Shown: positions 25,190 to 33,539 of the stretch, in pieces | Position numbering within the stretch: the stretch's first letter is position 1 | Layout: the number at the start of each line of letters is the position of its first letter | NCBI GenBank assembly: GCA_034928535.1 | Contig: JAYFOV010000017.1 | Span: forward strand, 55,362 to 119,361 | Direction: 5' to 3' | DNA from: CAXXOK01 sp001604115 | GTDB lineage: Bacteria; Bacillota; Clostridia; Christensenellales; Aristaeellaceae | Length of the DNA: 64,000 nucleotides | Notes under the pieces: model-generated | Database searches by the model: none | Seen by the model: the letters and a program-made list of their open reading frames with translations, nothing else | What the model was told of the DNA's origin: nothing | Translations under genes and position numbers: made by a program

Positions 25190-26272
25190 CTATCGTAGAT
25201 CGCTGACCGCCTGCACCGCGCCGATCCCATCCCGGTACGGCGCCAGCGAAAACCCGGATGTGGCCTGCACTTTTTCCATAACACGCTGTGCAGCATCCCC
25301 CGACACCAGCGCGGGTTGGTAATCGTTCATGCGCGGCGAACCGCTGATGGTCAACGGCCAGAGCGTGACCTGGCTGCCGGTGGGCACGCCATCCAGAAAA
25401 CGGAATGTGGCGCCCAGCAGCATTGCATCCTGATCCGCGGGATCCGTGTTGCCGCCAAACACCAGATTACCAAGACTGTACGCTACCATGGTGCTTCCGA
25501 GCTTTTCCAGCCCCTGCACCACATGCGGGTGATGCCCCACCACAAGCTGAACCCCTTGATCCGCCAGATAACGTGCGGTATCCCGCTGGGCGCGGGTCAG
25601 GTACGCCGCGTACTCATCCCCGGTGTGCATCACATGCACCAGCACGGTGCAGCCCAGCTCTCGCAGGGCAGCCGCCTGCGCTGCAAAACGCTTGCGATTG
25701 ATGCGCAGGCCACTGGCCGTGAACCCAACGCGCACGCCATCCTTCTGGAGCACGGTCACATAGTGGTCATCCACATAGGCGATGCCTGCAGCCTCCAGCG
25801 CTTGCACTGTATCGCGGAAGCCTGCCGCGCCGTAGTCCAGCGCATGGTTGTTGGCCAGCGTCACACACTCCACGCCGCCTTCCTGCAGGATGGCAGCATA
25901 GGCGGGCAAGCCCTTAAAGTTGAAGGTTTTCTTGACGCGTGCAAGCCTGCGCGCGCTCAGCACACCCTCCAAATTGACCAACGAAAGATCATCCGCCTGC
26001 AGCAGCGCGGCCAGGTTGGCAAAGGGATAGGCAAACCCATGCTGCCGGATGTAGCTTTCAAACCGTCTGGCGCCACCTGCGGCCGTGCCGCCCAACGTGC
26101 AATCCCCACCGAACGTAAGGCGCACTTCCGTGGTGCCTTCCACCACTGTCATGACCGTTTCTGTGAGAGCAGCCGGCGGCGCATCAAAAGCGAATGTGAA
26201 CACCTGAGCCTGTGCGGTTGCCATGGCTGGCCAGAATGCTAATGCCAACAGAACAGCAAGCACACGCTTCAT
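25190..26272 (-). CDS. CapA-family protein (PGA_cap metallophosphatase fold)
   Basis: A 360-residue exported protein. A signal peptide (1-~20, ATA-Q) leads into a CapA/PgsA-type domain: 'RLTFGGDCTLGG', 'LSLVNLEGVLSAR', 'FNFKGLPAYAAIL', 'CVTLANNHALDYG', 'VLVHVMHTGDEY' and 'VVGHHPHVVQGLEKLGSTMVAYSLGNLVFGG'. The family resembles calcineurin-like phosphatases. Named members act in poly-gamma-glutamate synthesis, but many stand-alone clostridial homologues have no known role and no capBC is present. Confidence 0.88.
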   Translation of the reverse strand: MKRVLAVLLALAFWPAMATAQAQVFTFAFDAPPAALTETVMTVVEGTTEVRLTFGGDCTLGGTAAGGARRFESYIRQHGFAYPFANLAALLQADDLSLVNLEGVLSARRLARVKKTFNFKGLPAYAAILQEGGVECVTLANNHALDYGAAGFRDTVQALEAAGIAYVDDHYVTVLQKDGVRVGFTASGLRINRKRFAAQAAALRELGCTVLVHVMHTGDEYAAYLTRAQRDTARYLADQGVQLVVGHHPHVVQGLEKLGSTMVAYSLGNLVFGGNTDPADQDAMLLGATFRFLDGVPTGSQVTLWPLTISGSPRMNDYQPALVSGDAAQRVMEKVQATSGFSLAPYRDGIGAVQAVSDLR

Positions 26273-26668
26273 TGCCGCGCCACCTCCGTATCAGGGTCAG
26301 TATAGCACAAAGCGCATGCGCCGTAAAGGTTTGCCCGCATACCAGCCATCCGTCTCCCGCCGCGCAGGGTTGTTTGCCCGCAGCATGCCGCCCAGCACAC
26401 ATGCCGCCGTCATCATCAGTCACAGGCCACGATGCCCCGCCACAAGCTTACCCCACGCAAAAAACCCTTGCCACACTGCCATCGCAAGGGGTTTGAATCG
26501 CCGACCAAATGCCGGGCACAGCCCTCAGCCGCTTTGCAGGGAAGGTTCCCGCGCAGGAGCCACCGGTAATTGCCAATGCGGCCGATTTGTGATATCGTAA
26601 GACAGGATTCAACACCCCGCGCGGCACCTGCGCTTGACCCGCGCCGCTCACGCACCAGGGAGGTATGT
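26273..26668. other. Divergent intergenic region between capA-like gene and zur
   Basis: No gene was seen. A hairpin with AAACCCTTGC pairing with GCAAGGGGTTT lies at about 26462-26494; its role is unclear because no gene ends here. The zur promoter is at 26570-26598. Confidence 0.5.
26570..26598 (+). promoter_or_regulatory. zur promoter
   Basis: TTGCCA (26570-26575), 17 bp, TATCGT (26593-26598), 70 bp before the zur ATG. No copy of the 17-bp znu box lies here, so zur is probably not autoregulated through that site. Confidence 0.55.
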
Positions 26669-27118
26669 ATGGCGAACAAACCTGCTCCAACCCATCTGGA
26701 TCCGCTAAAGCAAAGCGGCTTGAAAAACACACGGCAGCGCAAAGCCATTTTGGATATCCTTGCATCCGGCAATCAGCCTTTTGCTGCGGAGGATGTTTAT
26801 TTGTCGCTTAAGCAAAACCAGGTGGATATTAACCTTTCCACTGTGTACCGATCGCTGGAGACCATGCGCGAAAAAAACGTGGTGCGCAAGGTGAGTGTGG
26901 CCGGCGACAACCGGATGCTGTATGAATTGAACCTGCACACGCACCAGCACTATCTGGTATGCGTGCAGTGCAAGAAGATATGCCCTGTGGGGCACTGCCC
27001 ACTGGAATCCTTTGAAAAATCCGTAGCGCAGGAAACCAACTACACCATCATGGGGCATCGGTTGGATATCTACGGCCTGTGCCCGGACTGCCAGCAAACG
27101 CGGCAGCCTGATCGATAG
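26669..27118 (+). CDS. zur: Fur-family zinc regulator (Zur)
   Basis: A 149-residue Fur-family repressor. The winged helix spans about 15-85 ('LKNTRQRKAILDILASGNQPFAAEDVYLSL', 'INLSTVYRSLETMREKNVVRKV'). The dimerisation domain has His-rich 'ELNLHTHQHYLVCVQCKKICPV' and a second 'CPDC', giving the two CxxC pairs of the structural zinc site. The start at 26669 follows GGGAGGTATGT. Zur rather than Fur or PerR is inferred from the convergent znuB-znuC and znuA genes, whose promoters share a palindromic box. Confidence 0.87.
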   Translation: MANKPAPTHLDPLKQSGLKNTRQRKAILDILASGNQPFAAEDVYLSLKQNQVDINLSTVYRSLETMREKNVVRKVSVAGDNRMLYELNLHTHQHYLVCVQCKKICPVGHCPLESFEKSVAQETNYTIMGHRLDIYGLCPDCQQTRQPDR

Positions 27119-27128
27119 GCTCCCTAAT

Positions 27129-27157
27129 GCGGCGGCACCTGCCCGCCGCTTTTTGTT
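27129..27157 (+). terminator. Terminator after zur
   Basis: GCGGCGG / CCGCCGC stem with a 7-nt loop and a TTTTTGTTT tail. Confidence 0.88.
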
Positions 27158-27503
27158 TGCACAGATTCCGTAAACAAGACCCGCTACATTTCCCCCGCGG
27201 TAGTTCATGCCCCGGGAAGCACGCTTGCCGGCGGCCGAGGCGCAGCACAAACCAACCGCTTGGCCTGCCACATACGGTACATGCAGTGTGCCCTGCGGCT
27301 TATGCAGCATCCCTTTGGCACGCAAGTTGGAACCAAGCGATGTTTTTTCATCCGCAAGGCAGATCCGCTCGTCCTCAAAACGCCCGAATAATCCCAACAA
27401 AAAATCGGGCAACATTTCCCCGAAAAATGCAGCCCGCCCGCCCAAGCCAGGGAATGACATAACCGTCCGTCCCCCAGGCTGCCGCGCCGTTGGGGGCAAT
27501 GCC
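27158..27503. other. Gene-free stretch between zur terminator and znuB
   Basis: About 345 bp. Openings on both strands lack ribosome sites and look like random GC-rich frames. No repeat or RNA was recognised. Confidence 0.5.
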
Positions 27504-28310
27504 CTATGCTCTGCGCCCCAGCGCGCCTTTGCCCAGCAGGAGGAGAATCAGGCTGGCAACACCCATCAATACAATGGTGCCGCCAGGCTTGAGCCCCGCA
27601 TAATAGGACAGGAAAAGCCCGCCGATAATGAAAAACAGGCCAAAGAGCACGCTCACAAATACCGTTTGCTTGTAGCTGCGCGATACTTGCATGGCGCAAG
27701 CGACCGGCAGCACCATCAGCGAGGAAACGATCAACGCGCCCACCGTGCGCGCCGCCACCGATACGGTGATGGCCGTCAGGATGGTAAAAATGAAGTTGAC
27801 TGTGCGCACCGGCACCCCCGCCAGCCTCGCGGCGCGCTCATCCAGGGCAATGTAGAACAGCTCCTTGTACAGCAGCACAAAGGCCAGCATGACCGCCAGG
27901 CTAATCAGGCAGACCAGCAGCATCTCAAAATCGCTGATGGCAACGATGCTGCCAAACAGAAAACTGTTGAAGTTGGCGGCGCTTTTTACAAAACCGCTGA
28001 GCACGCCCGCCAGGCCTACCCCCGCCGACATGGTGATGGCGATGGCCATCTCCGCATACTTAGGCAGCTTTTTACGGATGGCTTCAATGCTGAGCGCAGA
28101 GATCACGCACATTACCACCGCCCCCACAATGGGGTTGATGCCTAGCACCAACCCGGCAGCTACGCCGGCCAGCGAGGTATGGGAGAGCGCATCCCCCAGC
28201 ATGGAAAGGCGTTTGAGCACCACCACCACGCCAATACAGGGAACGATGACCGCCAGCATCAACCCTACCAGAAATGCCCGGCGCATAAAATCATATTGCA
28301 GAATATCCAT
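27504..28310 (-). CDS. znuB: Zinc ABC transporter permease ZnuB
   Basis: A 268-residue ABC-3-type permease with about eight hydrophobic helices. Diagnostic parts are 'YDFMRRAFLVGLMLAVIVPCIGVVVVLKRLSMLGDALSHTSLAGVA' at the N-terminus and the coupling loop 'LDERAARLAGVPVRTVNF'. It follows znuC by 13 bases on the same strand and works with ZnuC and the separately transcribed ZnuA. Confidence 0.93.
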   Translation of the reverse strand: MDILQYDFMRRAFLVGLMLAVIVPCIGVVVVLKRLSMLGDALSHTSLAGVAAGLVLGINPIVGAVVMCVISALSIEAIRKKLPKYAEMAIAITMSAGVGLAGVLSGFVKSAANFNSFLFGSIVAISDFEMLLVCLISLAVMLAFVLLYKELFYIALDERAARLAGVPVRTVNFIFTILTAITVSVAARTVGALIVSSLMVLPVACAMQVSRSYKQTVFVSVLFGLFFIIGGLFLSYYAGLKPGGTIVLMGVASLILLLLGKGALGRRA

Positions 28311-28323
28311 CTAACCCCTCTTT

Positions 28324-29058
28324 TCAGGCCAACGGGCAGGCGTGATCATGGTGATGCTTGTGTTTGAGTTCCAGCTGCACCTGGGTTTCCGAAAGCTCCA
28401 CCAGGGAACCTTCCTCCAGGCACAGGGTACGGCTGGCGAACTGGGCTGCGCGCGCCAGATCATGGGTCACCATCAGGATGCTTGCATGCCGTTTTCGGTT
28501 CAGATCACTCAGGATGCACAGCAAATCGTCGATGCCTTTGCTGTCGATGCCGGCCGTTGGCTCATCCAGGATCATGATCTCCGGGGCATTGACCAGCACC
28601 CGCGCCAGCAGCACGCGTTGTTGCTGCCCGCCGGAAAGCATCGAAAACGGCCGCTTGGCATATTCCGCCATGCCGACTTGCGCCAGCGCCGCCATGGCCT
28701 GCGCTCGGTGGCTTTGTTTGGGCATGCGCATGAGCCCGATTTGGGAAAACAGGTTTGCCATCACGATCTCAAACACCGTCGCAGGAAAATTCGCGCCTAC
28801 CGCTGTGCCGTTTTGCGGCATATAGCCTACCTTGGGCCACTGCCGAAACCGGGCGATGTCTTCACCGAAAAGCTGGATGCTCCCCTGTTCCGGCGCCAAC
28901 TCCCCCAGAAGCAATTTGAGCAGGGTGCTCTTGCCGGCACCGTTTGCGCCGGTAAGCGCCACAAAATCCCCCGCGTCGATGCGAAAACTCACATCGGAGA
29001 AGATCGGCTCTTTCGCGTATTGAAATCGCAGGCCTGTTGCCTGAATGATCGTACTCAT
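28324..29058 (-). CDS. znuC: Zinc ABC transporter ATPase ZnuC
   Basis: A 244-residue ATPase. Walker A 'GANGAGKSTLLKLLLG', Q-loop 'VGYMPQNGTAV', signature 'LSGGQQQRVLLARVLV', Walker B 'IMILDEPTAGIDS' and H-loop 'MVTHDLA' are intact. The C-terminus is His-rich (LKHKHHHDHACP), as in many ZnuC proteins, and may bind or sense zinc. It starts 77 bases downstream of the predicted transcription start, which carries a candidate Zur box. Confidence 0.94.
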   Translation of the reverse strand: MSTIIQATGLRFQYAKEPIFSDVSFRIDAGDFVALTGANGAGKSTLLKLLLGELAPEQGSIQLFGEDIARFRQWPKVGYMPQNGTAVGANFPATVFEIVMANLFSQIGLMRMPKQSHRAQAMAALAQVGMAEYAKRPFSMLSGGQQQRVLLARVLVNAPEIMILDEPTAGIDSKGIDDLLCILSDLNRKRHASILMVTHDLARAAQFASRTLCLEEGSLVELSETQVQLELKHKHHHDHACPLA

Positions 29059-29117
29059 GATACCATCCTTACCTTCTTGGGCAGATTGCCGGTTTGCGAA
29101 AGGTTTCCCGGCGGCAA

Positions 29118-29134
29118 ATGCAAGGGGTTTGCAT
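29118..29134 (-). promoter_or_regulatory. Candidate Zur box at znuCB promoter
   Basis: Minus strand ATGCAAACCCCTTGCAT, a 7-3-7 inverted repeat immediately downstream of the -10. It aligns with ATGCAAATTGTTTGCGT at znuA. Confidence 0.65.
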
Positions 29135-29141
29135 TTTTATC

Positions 29142-29170
29142 ATTATAGGAGATGCCTTCCGCAGTGTCAA
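29142..29170 (-). promoter_or_regulatory. znuCB promoter
   Basis: Minus strand TTGACA (29165-29170), 17 bp, TATAAT (29142-29147). A perfect sigma-A consensus, so repression is needed for control. Confidence 0.88.
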
Positions 29171-29320
29171 TGCGCAGGCAGGCACCGGCGCAAAAGTTGC
29201 CGCCGCGCCCATCGCCATCACCGCCGATATGCAAAATGCCCCTACCCTGGCATAAAAAGCAGGGGAGGAGCCAGCCGCAATAGCCAGCCCCTCCCGCCGC
29301 TGCACATGTTGCCTTGCAGG

Positions 29321-30253
29321 CTATTGCAGCGCCTTGACCAGCGCCGCCAGGTTTTCACGCATCACGGAAATATAATCCCCGCCCGCGGCCGCCTGCACAT
29401 CGGTAAGCCCCTCCAGCGGGCTGAGCACGGCGGTCTGCGCACCGGTAGCCCCCGCAATGGTTTCAGCAATTTTGGGGTTCACCAACTCTTCAAAAAAAAT
29501 GGTGGTGATGCCGCGTGCTTTGACAAAATCAATCACCTCAGCCATGCGTGCAGGATCCGGCTCGGAATCCGGCGTCAACCCTTCGATGCTTTCCTGTACC
29601 AGCCCATATGCCGCGCACAGGTACCCAAAAGACTGATGTGACACCACGATCGTCTTGTTGGGCAGTGCCCCCAGCGCAGCTCGGAAATCCGCATCCAGCG
29701 CATCAAAGGCCGCCGCTTGGGCGGCGTAGTTCGCCTCATAATATGCCGCGTTCTCAGGATCGGCCGCCACCAAGGCTTGCTTGATGGAGGCCATCTGTGC
29801 CTTGGCATTCAGGGGGCCAAGCCACAAGTGAGGATCATAAGCCTCATCCTCTTCATGCGCTGCATCCGCAACCTGCGCGTCATCATCATGGGAGTGACCT
29901 TCCAGCAAAGTTTGCCCTTGGGAAGTATCCACCACCACCAAATCCTGATTGGACAGGGTCGCAAGCACTTTGTCCACCCAGTGCTCCATGCCTGCGCCAT
30001 TGTAGACGAATACATCCGCGTTCTCCAGCCCGATCACGTCTTTGGCTTCCGGCTCCCAGTCATGGGGCTCCATCCCGGCGGGCACCATATTGACGACGGT
30101 TACCCTGTCCCCGCCGACTTTGGTTGCAAAGTCATACATGGGATAAAAACTGGCATATACAGTCAGCTTTCCCTCCTGCGCAGTGGCAGATACCCCTGCA
30201 AATCCTGTAAGGGCAAGCGCCCCCGCCAGCAAGAAGCTCATCATTCTTTTCAT
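29321..30253 (-). CDS. znuA: Zinc-binding protein ZnuA
   Basis: A 310-residue cluster-A metal-binding protein. The signal peptide (1-~25) ends ATA-Q with no lipobox cysteine. Zinc ligands are visible: His in 'MVPAGMEPHDWEP', a flexible His/Asp-rich loop 'EGHSHDDDAQ...HEEDEAYDPHLWLGP', His in 'VVSHQSFGYL' and an acidic residue near the C-terminus. The start at 30253 follows GGGGAGGATACGAC. It is transcribed separately from znuCB, from its own consensus promoter and box. Confidence 0.94.
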   Translation of the reverse strand: MKRMMSFLLAGALALTGFAGVSATAQEGKLTVYASFYPMYDFATKVGGDRVTVVNMVPAGMEPHDWEPEAKDVIGLENADVFVYNGAGMEHWVDKVLATLSNQDLVVVDTSQGQTLLEGHSHDDDAQVADAAHEEDEAYDPHLWLGPLNAKAQMASIKQALVAADPENAAYYEANYAAQAAAFDALDADFRAALGALPNKTIVVSHQSFGYLCAAYGLVQESIEGLTPDSEPDPARMAEVIDFVKARGITTIFFEELVNPKIAETIAGATGAQTAVLSPLEGLTDVQAAAGGDYISVMRENLAALVKALQ

Positions 30254-30340
30254 GTCGTATCCTCCCCGATCGATCGTATGGGTTGTGTGTTTGCGCGGGG
30301 GCAGCCATGCCGCGATGGGTGGAGCATCCGCCCAAGCTTT

Positions 30341-30357
30341 ACGCAAACAATTTGCAT
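30341..30357 (-). promoter_or_regulatory. Candidate Zur box at znuA promoter
   Basis: Minus strand ATGCAAATTGTTTGCGT, just downstream of the -10 and about the predicted start of transcription. An overlapping wider palindrome ACGCAAA-n9-TTTGCGT spans 30341-30363. Confidence 0.65.
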
Positions 30358-30368
30358 TTGCGTATTGA

Positions 30369-30397
30369 ATTATAGGGGGAGCGCGCGATGTTGTCAA
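30369..30397 (-). promoter_or_regulatory. znuA promoter
   Basis: Minus strand TTGACA (30392-30397), 17 bp, TATAAT (30369-30374). Confidence 0.88.
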
Positions 30398-30469
30398 GCC
30401 CTGCTTTCCATTTTCCCATCCGCCGGAGGCTATCCCCTTCCATCAAATGCCCCTTTGCTGCCCAAAACA

Positions 30470-30508
30470 GGAAAAGTCCATCCCCCGCTGAGAGGGATGG
30501 ACTTTTCC
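30470..30508 (-). terminator. Terminator after mgtC-like gene
   Basis: GGAAAAGTCCATCCC / GGGATGGACTTTTCC, a 15-bp perfect stem beyond the MgtC-family stop. It ends the long operon that starts at the sugar-binding protein at 35951. Confidence 0.85.
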
Positions 30509-30557
30509 AGAGATCATGAAACCCAAGCCGCGCCGACATGCCGGGCAGGCGGTTCGC

Positions 30558-31235
30558 CTACAGCTCCTCGATATGCGCCAAGCCCTCCATGCCCTTGAGG
30601 ATACGGATGATCTCGTCATGGCTTTGCTTGAGCCCCGCCTTCAGCGTGACCACGAAGGCAACGCAGCCGTCCGTGCCCGCGGCATCGTTTTCCATCTGCA
30701 GGTTGCTGGTGTCAATGTTACGTTCCCGCACATAGCGGATGAACTTGCCCAGCGGGATGTCCGGCTTCAGCTCCACATAAGCCTCCAGCTGACGGGTACG
30801 CTTGCGCATGCGGTTGTCCATCTCATGGAGCATGCTCAAAATCATAAAGATGAGCAGGCCGCCCACCAATGCGGCTTCATAGAACCCAATGCCGATGGCC
30901 AGCCCCATGCAGGCCGCCGCCCACAACCCCGCAGCAGTGGTCAGCCCTTTGATTTGGTTGCGCGTCGTCACGATGATCGTGCCCGCCCCCAGAAAACCGA
31001 TGCCGCTGACCACCTGCGCAGCCAGCCGTGTTGGGTCGCCGGATCCAAAAACCTGGTACACATATTGGTTGGTCATCATCACCAAACAGGCGCCCAGGCT
31101 CACCAGCATGTAAGTACGCAGGCCGGCGGGACGGTTCTTCATGCCGCGTTCCAGGCCGATCAACCCACCCAGCAGCACCGATACCAGCGCGCGGATGCCT
31201 ATAGCCACCATCGTCAGCTCCCGAACCGCTTCCAT
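30558..31235 (-). CDS. MgtC/SapB-family membrane protein
   Basis: A 225-residue protein. The N-terminal half has four or five hydrophobic helices with the MgtC signature 'LLGGLIGLERGMKNRPAGLRTYMLVSLGACLVMM' and 'GIGFLGAGTIIVTTRNQIKGLTTAAGLWAAACMGLAIG'. The C-terminal soluble part (about 140-225) is ACT-like. MgtC proteins are linked to Mg2+ stress and ATPase regulation, but the role here is unknown. It is the last gene of the operon, 12 bases after the inositol-monophosphatase-like gene. Confidence 0.9.
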   Translation of the reverse strand: MEAVRELTMVAIGIRALVSVLLGGLIGLERGMKNRPAGLRTYMLVSLGACLVMMTNQYVYQVFGSGDPTRLAAQVVSGIGFLGAGTIIVTTRNQIKGLTTAAGLWAAACMGLAIGIGFYEAALVGGLLIFMILSMLHEMDNRMRKRTRQLEAYVELKPDIPLGKFIRYVRERNIDTSNLQMENDAAGTDGCVAFVVTLKAGLKQSHDEIIRILKGMEGLAHIEEL

Positions 31236-31247
31236 GTAGCCACTCCC

Positions 31248-32012
31248 TTATCCAAACACATCCATCAAAGCAGGGTGCAAGCGTGTGTTGCTGGCCACCA
31301 GCAAACCCGTGCGGCCGCGCAGCCCTGGCTCGCCCCCCTGCGCGCAGGTCAGCATGCCGCCGGCTTCCTGGAGGATGAGCCAGCCTGCAGCATAATCCCA
31401 CGGGTAAAGGTAATGGAACACGCATGCAGACAGGCGTCCGCTGGCCACATAGGCCAGATCGACTGCCGCGGAGCCGGTCCAGCGGATGCCGCGACTCCGG
31501 GTTTGCATGGTATAGAGCTGCTCAAAAAAGAGCTTTTGCGTGTCGCTGGTGGCAGGCCCCGCCTCGGCGCCCAGCAAAGCATCCGCCAAAACCGCATCGT
31601 CGTTAACGTGAATGGCCACGCCGTTGCAGGTAGCGCCCTCGCCGGCTTCCGCAAAGAAAAACTCCTCCGTAAAGGGGTTATAAATCGCGCCCATGCGCAG
31701 CTGCCCATCCACCAGATAGGCAGCGGATACTGCGCTCAGGTTCATGCCGTACATCAGGTTGGTGGTGCCATCCACCGGATCAATGATGAAAAGCTCTCCC
31801 TCCAGCCCTTCCACGGACTCGCCTTCCTCGCTGAGCACGCGGCTGTCCGGCGCAATGTGCGCAAACGCCTGGCTCAGCGCTTCGCTGATAGCCAGATCGG
31901 CATCGGTCACAAAATCCGATTTCCCTTTGGTATGGACATTCGCCTGCAACGCGTGCTGCGTAGCCAAAGCGCCCGCTTCCCGTACCGCCCGGATCAAATC
32001 ATCCCGAATCAT
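31248..32012 (-). CDS. Inositol-monophosphatase-family phosphatase
   Basis: A 254-residue Mg2+-dependent phosphatase of the IMPase/FBPase/CysQ superfamily. Metal-binding motifs are visible: 'KSDFVTDADLAIS', 'VLSEEGE', 'FIIDPVDGTTNLMYG' and 'YPWDYAAGWLILQEAGG'. Possible substrates include inositol phosphates or a sugar phosphate; the operon with a sugar ABC importer favours the latter but does not prove it. Its start overlaps the MBL-hydrolase stop by four bases. Confidence 0.9.
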   Translation of the reverse strand: MIRDDLIRAVREAGALATQHALQANVHTKGKSDFVTDADLAISEALSQAFAHIAPDSRVLSEEGESVEGLEGELFIIDPVDGTTNLMYGMNLSAVSAAYLVDGQLRMGAIYNPFTEEFFFAEAGEGATCNGVAIHVNDDAVLADALLGAEAGPATSDTQKLFFEQLYTMQTRSRGIRWTGSAAVDLAYVASGRLSACVFHYLYPWDYAAGWLILQEAGGMLTCAQGGEPGLRGRTGLLVASNTRLHPALMDVFG

Positions 32013-32695
32013 ACCGCCACCTCTACGACCGTAAAGCCCAGTGCACGCAGGGCGTCCGCGCAGTCCGAGTCCAGGTGCATTGCGTGGATGCGAGCCCGGA
32101 AGGCCTGCGGCACGGCATCCGCCATGCGTTGCACATAGCAGTGCGATGCGGATTCGCTGCTGGCGATGTCATGATACACTCGCTGCAGTTTGCCTGCCAG
32201 CAGCTCTTCCCGCACACGCTCATGCAAGCGGTTGGTATCACCGCTGTAAAAAATGCGCTCGCCTTGCCATGTCAGGAAATACCCGAAACACCGCATATCC
32301 TCCGCATGGCGTACCTCCAACGCCTCCGCCTGCAGGGGAAACACCTCCGGCAGCGCCGCTGCATACTCGTAAAACGAAGGCGCGATGCCTTGCAAACGCA
32401 GCAGCTCAACCACCGTATCCATGGGGTGCACTACCAGCACCCGCTTTTTGAGCACACAGTAACTGTAGGAGAGCAGCGATGCCAGCGATCCCACATGATC
32501 AGCATGCAGGTGCGTCAGCAAAACCACGATGCGCCCGCGGCTTTCCAGTGCAAGCCTCTTGACTGCCTTGGCAAAGGCGCTCTCGCCAAAATCCATGAAA
32601 AATAGATCATCCCCGATGGTAAAATAGGCATTGGTGTTGCCTTCGGCGGGGTAGAAGGCCGCGCCCCTACCCAGAAAGTTGAGTGTCAGTTGCAT
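32009..32695 (-). CDS. Metallo-beta-lactamase-fold hydrolase
   Basis: A 228-residue MBL-fold protein resembling the RNase Z/phosphodiesterase branch. The zinc motif HLHADHVGS is near residue 60, later metal ligands include His in 'VVHPMD' and Asp in 'IFYSGDTNR', and a conserved His lies near the C-terminus ('HAMHLD'). The start at 32695 follows GAGGTGG. It begins ten bases after the upstream permease stop, so it is part of the sugar-transport operon. The substrate is unknown. Confidence 0.83.
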   Translation of the reverse strand: MQLTLNFLGRGAAFYPAEGNTNAYFTIGDDLFFMDFGESAFAKAVKRLALESRGRIVVLLTHLHADHVGSLASLLSYSYCVLKKRVLVVHPMDTVVELLRLQGIAPSFYEYAAALPEVFPLQAEALEVRHAEDMRCFGYFLTWQGERIFYSGDTNRLHERVREELLAGKLQRVYHDIASSESASHCYVQRMADAVPQAFRARIHAMHLDSDCADALRALGFTVVEVAV

Positions 32696-32705
32696 CTGTG
32701 CCACC

Positions 32706-33527
32706 TCATTCCTTTACGCCGGCGCTGATGAAACTGTTCATGAACTGCTTTTGCATCACAAAGAACGCGATCATCAGCGGCGCAATGATGATGAGCGTAG
32801 CGGCGCACACATTGGACCATTGCATGTTGGCCTCTTTGGACTTGGCAAAGTAGGCCAGGCCAACGGTGAGCGTGCGGTTATTGACCGAGTTGGTTACGAT
32901 GAGCGGCCATAGATAGTTGTTCCAGTGATAGCTGACGGAGATGACCGCAAAGGACATATACGCCGCCTTGGCGCAGGGCATATACACGCCCCAGATAGTT
33001 TGCCACAGGTTGGCGCCGTCAATGCGCGCCGCCTCGCCCAATGCGCGGGGGATCGTCTTAAAATTCTGCCGCAGCAGAAATATCGCCATCGCGCTGCCCA
33101 AGAAGGGAAGCATTACACCGATCTTGGTGTCGATCAGACCCATGTCGGACAGGGTCATAAAATTGGGCATGATCAGCACATCGTTTGGGATGATGATCTG
33201 CATAAAGATCACCACAAAAACCAGGCTTTGCCCCCGGAACTTGAACATCGCAAGCGAATAGGCTGCCAACGTGGAGGTAAAAAACTGGATGAGGAACGTG
33301 CCCACCACCAGGATGATCGTATTCAGATAATACTGCCCAAACGGAATCGTGTTCCATACATACGTCAGGTTCTCAGTCGTGAGCGCCGTTCTGGGCAGGA
33401 ACGACATGTTGAACGTCGTTTTCGTGATGGCGGTGCCGACGAGCCACACCAGCGGGGTCAGCCACAGGATGCCAAGCAGCACCGAAAACACGCTCAGGGA
33501 ACCGCTTTTCAGCTTTTTGATCGTCAT
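32706..33527 (-). CDS. Sugar ABC transporter permease (MalG type)
   Basis: A 273-residue CUT1 inner-membrane permease with six hydrophobic helices. The coupling helix motif 'EAARIDGANLWQTIWGVYMP' is clear, and the C-terminal 'QKQFMNSFISAGVKE' is typical of the MalG half. The start at 33527 follows AAGGGTGATTGACA, 12 bases after the partner permease. Confidence 0.93.
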   Translation of the reverse strand: MTIKKLKSGSLSVFSVLLGILWLTPLVWLVGTAITKTTFNMSFLPRTALTTENLTYVWNTIPFGQYYLNTIILVVGTFLIQFFTSTLAAYSLAMFKFRGQSLVFVVIFMQIIIPNDVLIMPNFMTLSDMGLIDTKIGVMLPFLGSAMAIFLLRQNFKTIPRALGEAARIDGANLWQTIWGVYMPCAKAAYMSFAVISVSYHWNNYLWPLIVTNSVNNRTLTVGLAYFAKSKEANMQWSNVCAATLIIIAPLMIAFFVMQKQFMNSFISAGVKE

Positions 33528-33539
33528 TGTCAATCACCC

